Source: Thermococcus sp.
GTDB taxonomy: Archaea > Methanobacteriota_B > Thermococci > Thermococcales > Thermococcaceae
NCBI GenBank assembly: GCA_027023165.1
Contig: JALVWX010000204.1
Span: 1-28,554, forward strand
Direction: 5' to 3'
DNA length: 28,554 bases
How positions within the stretch are numbered: the first letter of the stretch is position 1; the number at the start of each line of letters is the position of its first letter. The notes beneath the pieces were generated by a model that had not been told where the DNA came from, made no database searches, and saw only the letters and a list, made by a program, of their open reading frames with translations. The position numbers were made by a program, and so were the translations under genes. Below are positions 27,305 through 28,554 of the stretch, piece by piece.

Positions 27305-27332
27305 GTTTTAAATATTCTTGCCAATTCTTCCC

Positions 27333-27356
27333 ATAAATTTTTAAAAGGTTTACATT
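27333..27356 (+). promoter_or_regulatory. purE promoter with TTTACAT element
   Basis: aaatttttaaaagg is a TATA box, followed at once by TTTACAT (27349-27355). The expected start site is near 27365, just ahead of GGTGGT and the ATG at 27377. The element therefore lies between TATA and start site, as at purL. Confidence 0.5.
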
Positions 27357-27376
27357 TTTCTGTGAATGGTGGTCCA

Positions 27377-27814
27377 ATGAGGATCCTGGTCGTTATGGGG
27401 AGCAGGAGCGATTCTGGCATAGCGGAGAAGGTGGCCGCGGTTCTCGATGAGTTCGGCGTCGACTACGACGTCGAAGTCGCCTCAGCCCACAGAAACCCGG
27501 AGAAGGTGGAGAGGCTCGCCAAGAGCGATTACGACGTCTTCATAGCCATAGCGGGATTGAGCGCCGCCCTGTCCGGCGTCATAGCGGCCCACACGACGAA
27601 GCCGGTGATAGGCGTTCCTGTCTCGGCAAAGCTCGGCGGTCTCGATGCCCTTCTCAGCATCGCCCAGATGCCTCCCGGAGTCCCAGTTGCGGCTGTGGGG
27701 ATAGACAATGGCAAGAACGCGGCCCTGTTTGCGATTGAAATTCTTGCGCTAAAGAATCCGGAGCTTGACAAAAAGCTCGCCGAGTACAGAAGGAGAATGC
27801 GCGAGAGCACTTAA
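27377..27814 (+). CDS. purE: N5-carboxyaminoimidazole ribonucleotide mutase / AIR carboxylase PurE
   Basis: 145 residues. It makes CAIR in the sixth step of purine synthesis. Family motifs are VVMGSRSD (residues 5-12), ASAHRNP (35-41, catalytic His38) and [13 protein letters not shown]. The loop [14 protein letters not shown] contains ALSG, which resembles the class II (direct AIR carboxylase) NALSG loop rather than the class I AHLPG loop. No purK is in the window, so whether it uses N5-CAIR or AIR plus CO2 is open. ATG 27377 follows GGTGGT; the GTG at 27362 would place the start at the promoter. It is the only pur gene on the plus strand here. Confidence 0.93.
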   Translation: MRILVVMGSRSDSGIAEKVAAVLDEFGVDYDVEVASAHRNPEKVERLAKSDYDVFIAIAGLSAALSGVIAAHTTKPVIGVPVSAKLGGLDALLSIAQMPPGVPVAAVGIDNGKNAALFAIEILALKNPELDKKLAEYRRRMREST

Positions 27815-27864
27815 AAATCTGGGAGATGAGGGGGAAATCCCCTCGTTCTCAATTTCATACCCTC

Positions 27865-27979
27865 CCTTATTCTACTCCCCTTCGTTCCATCCCCTTATTC
27901 AACGCCTCTGACGTTGAGCTTCTTATTCCACTTCCTACGGACTTCAGCATCTTATTCCATGGATGGGACGTTCAATGAT
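27865..27979. repeat. Degenerate tandem repeat, unit about 29 bp
   Basis: CTTATTC occurs at 27865, 27894, 27922 and 27951, spaced 29, 28 and 29 bp. On the minus strand each unit begins (t)ggaataag or gaataag; the first two share ggaataagaNgctNaa and a following gtc, and a weaker extra unit with aacgtc lies beyond. Units are contiguous with no spacers, so this is not a CRISPR array. The plus strand is pyrimidine rich and follows the purE stop by 50 bp, so it may act in termination. Confidence 0.55.
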
Positions 27980-27986
27980 GTGGAGA

Positions 27987-28005
27987 ACCGAATTTAAACT
28001 TTTCG
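27987..28005 (-). promoter_or_regulatory. Promoter-like site directed towards the repeat and purE 3' end
   Basis: The minus strand reads ccgaaaagtttaaattcgg, a good BRE (gaaaag) plus TATA (tttaaatt), itself a partial palindrome. Initiation about 25 nt on, near 27968, would yield an RNA through the 29-bp repeats and then antisense to purE. No gene with a clear product follows, so a non-coding RNA is possible. Confidence 0.3.
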
Positions 28006-28134
28006 GATATTATCCAAATCATTGGACAAACATACACCTGTGTTCACCGGAATGGTGTACGTTGTTATCAAATAAAATGTCCTCCGGTGTCTGTTGGGGT
28101 GTCGCTTTAGTGCATTCTATTGGATGGGTTTCCG

Positions 28135-28554
28135 TTAAACCTCCTGTCCCTGCCAACTGGAGGTTCTGGTTCTCAGCTCTACCGAGTGGGCAACCATCTC
28201 CGCCCTCCTTTTGGCTTCATCAACGCTTCCGCCCCACGCTATTGCAACGCCGAGCCTCCTTCCCGGATAGGCTTCGGGCTTCCCAAAGAGCCTCACAGTC
28301 GCGTTGGGAACGCTCATGGCTTTAACCAGCCCGCGGAAGCGCGGCGAATAACCCGAGGTGTTGGCCTTTATGACGTGGGTTGCCGCGGAGGTGAGCATCG
28401 GAAAGAGCCTGTAACCATCATCCCACTTGCCGGGAATCGGAAGTCCAAGGACAGCTCGTAGATGAAGGCCAAATTCCGAAAAGCCCGCCGGGTGCGATGC
28501 TAGCGTCACCATCCCCGTGTCGTGGGGCCTCGGCGAGACCTCGTTAGCCCAGAC
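28135..28554 (-). CDS. purT: Formate-dependent GAR transformylase PurT, C-terminal part (partial)
   Basis: 139 codons are present; the gene continues beyond the window edge. The first visible residues, VWANEVSPRPHDTGMVTLAS, are the conserved ATP-grasp segment of PurT with its metal and phosphate contacts (Asn-Glu, then RPHDTG). SEFGLHLRAVLGLPIP and the end-domain motif VRLFGKPEAYPGRRLGVA follow. PurT formylates GAR with formate and ATP, the folate-independent counterpart of PurN. The stop is at 28135-28137. It is convergent with purE across a 320-bp gap. The C-terminal region is complete and unbroken. Confidence 0.93.
   Translation of the reverse strand, partial: VWANEVSPRPHDTGMVTLASHPAGFSEFGLHLRAVLGLPIPGKWDDGYRLFPMLTSAATHVIKANTSGYSPRFRGLVKAMSVPNATVRLFGKPEAYPGRRLGVAIAWGGSVDEAKRRAEMVAHSVELRTRTSSWQGQEV

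Larger units (their letters stand above)
27815..28134. other. Intergenic region between purE and purT, no convincing gene
   Basis: About 320 bp between two convergent stops. It holds the 29-bp tandem repeat, a promoter-like palindromic site at about 27987-28005, and a small dyad (TCCAA-atca-TTGGA near 28013-28026). The only long plus-strand frame across it (27963-28325) shows no coding signature and runs into the antisense of purT. For a compact genome this gap is unusually long. Confidence 0.6.

Noticed and set aside
27865..27979. Possible CRISPR array from regular ~29-bp periodicity
   Set aside because: Units are degenerate and contiguous with no unique spacers; no cas genes are nearby.
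27963..28325. 120-codon plus-strand open frame after purE
   Set aside because: No plausible ribosome-binding site, odd amino-acid make-up (many Trp, Cys, His), and its second half is antisense to purT.

Overview
The window looks like chromosomal DNA of a hyperthermophilic euryarchaeon of the order Thermococcales, most likely Thermococcus. The protein sequences read as Thermococcus/Pyrococcus type (S24e/S27ae, archaeal TYW1, split GMP synthase, PurP, DUF2101). Genes are tightly packed with ATGA overlaps, Shine-Dalgarno sites are GGTG/GAGG type, and promoters are archaeal BRE/TATA (RRAAA followed by TTTAWA). Species cannot be assigned from the sequence alone. No rRNA, tRNA, insertion sequence or CRISPR array was seen.

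Region 1 (1-2185): ribosomal and tRNA-modification genes. It holds the 3' end of rpsS24e, rps27ae, a HemK2/Mtq2-like methyltransferase, a 45-codon small gene on the minus strand overlapping the methyltransferase 3' end, and the tRNA wyosine radical-SAM enzyme TYW1.

Region 2 (2248-14361): ten co-directional, almost gapless genes. They encode a secreted alpha/alpha-toroid (prenyltransferase/squalene-cyclase repeat) protein with a terminal EF-hand-like loop, a CetZ-type tubulin/FtsZ homologue, a two-TM protein, six proteins with pilin-like (class III or derived) N-termini growing from 151-218 to 814 residues, the last with a DUF2341-like domain, and a DUF2101 membrane protein. This looks like a surface-filament/adhesin locus linked to a cytoskeletal GTPase, and it is the best candidate here for an undescribed system. 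No assembly ATPase or prepilin peptidase lies in the window. A convergent 91-aa gene closes the region.

Region 3 (14688-28554): purine biosynthesis, mostly on the minus strand. In transcription order: purD-purP2-purS-purQ, an M1-peptidase-like lipoprotein that has lost its zinc ligands, purL-purP1, then the ATP-pyrophosphatase subunit of GMP synthase, a VapBC toxin-antitoxin pair, and the glutaminase subunit of GMP synthase. purE is on the plus strand behind two plus-strand genes resembling KaiC/RecA-fold proteins without a Walker A motif. The 3' part of purT closes the window. PurS, PurQ and PurL make the three-subunit FGAM synthase. PurT and PurP both use formate and ATP, so the two formylation steps are folate independent. 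purF, purM, purC and purB are not in the window.

Unexplained non-coding structure includes a degenerate tandem repeat of about 29 bp after purE, a promoter-like site pointing antisense into it, a shared TTTACAT element at the purL, purD and purE promoters, and an inverted repeat just upstream of one TATA box.
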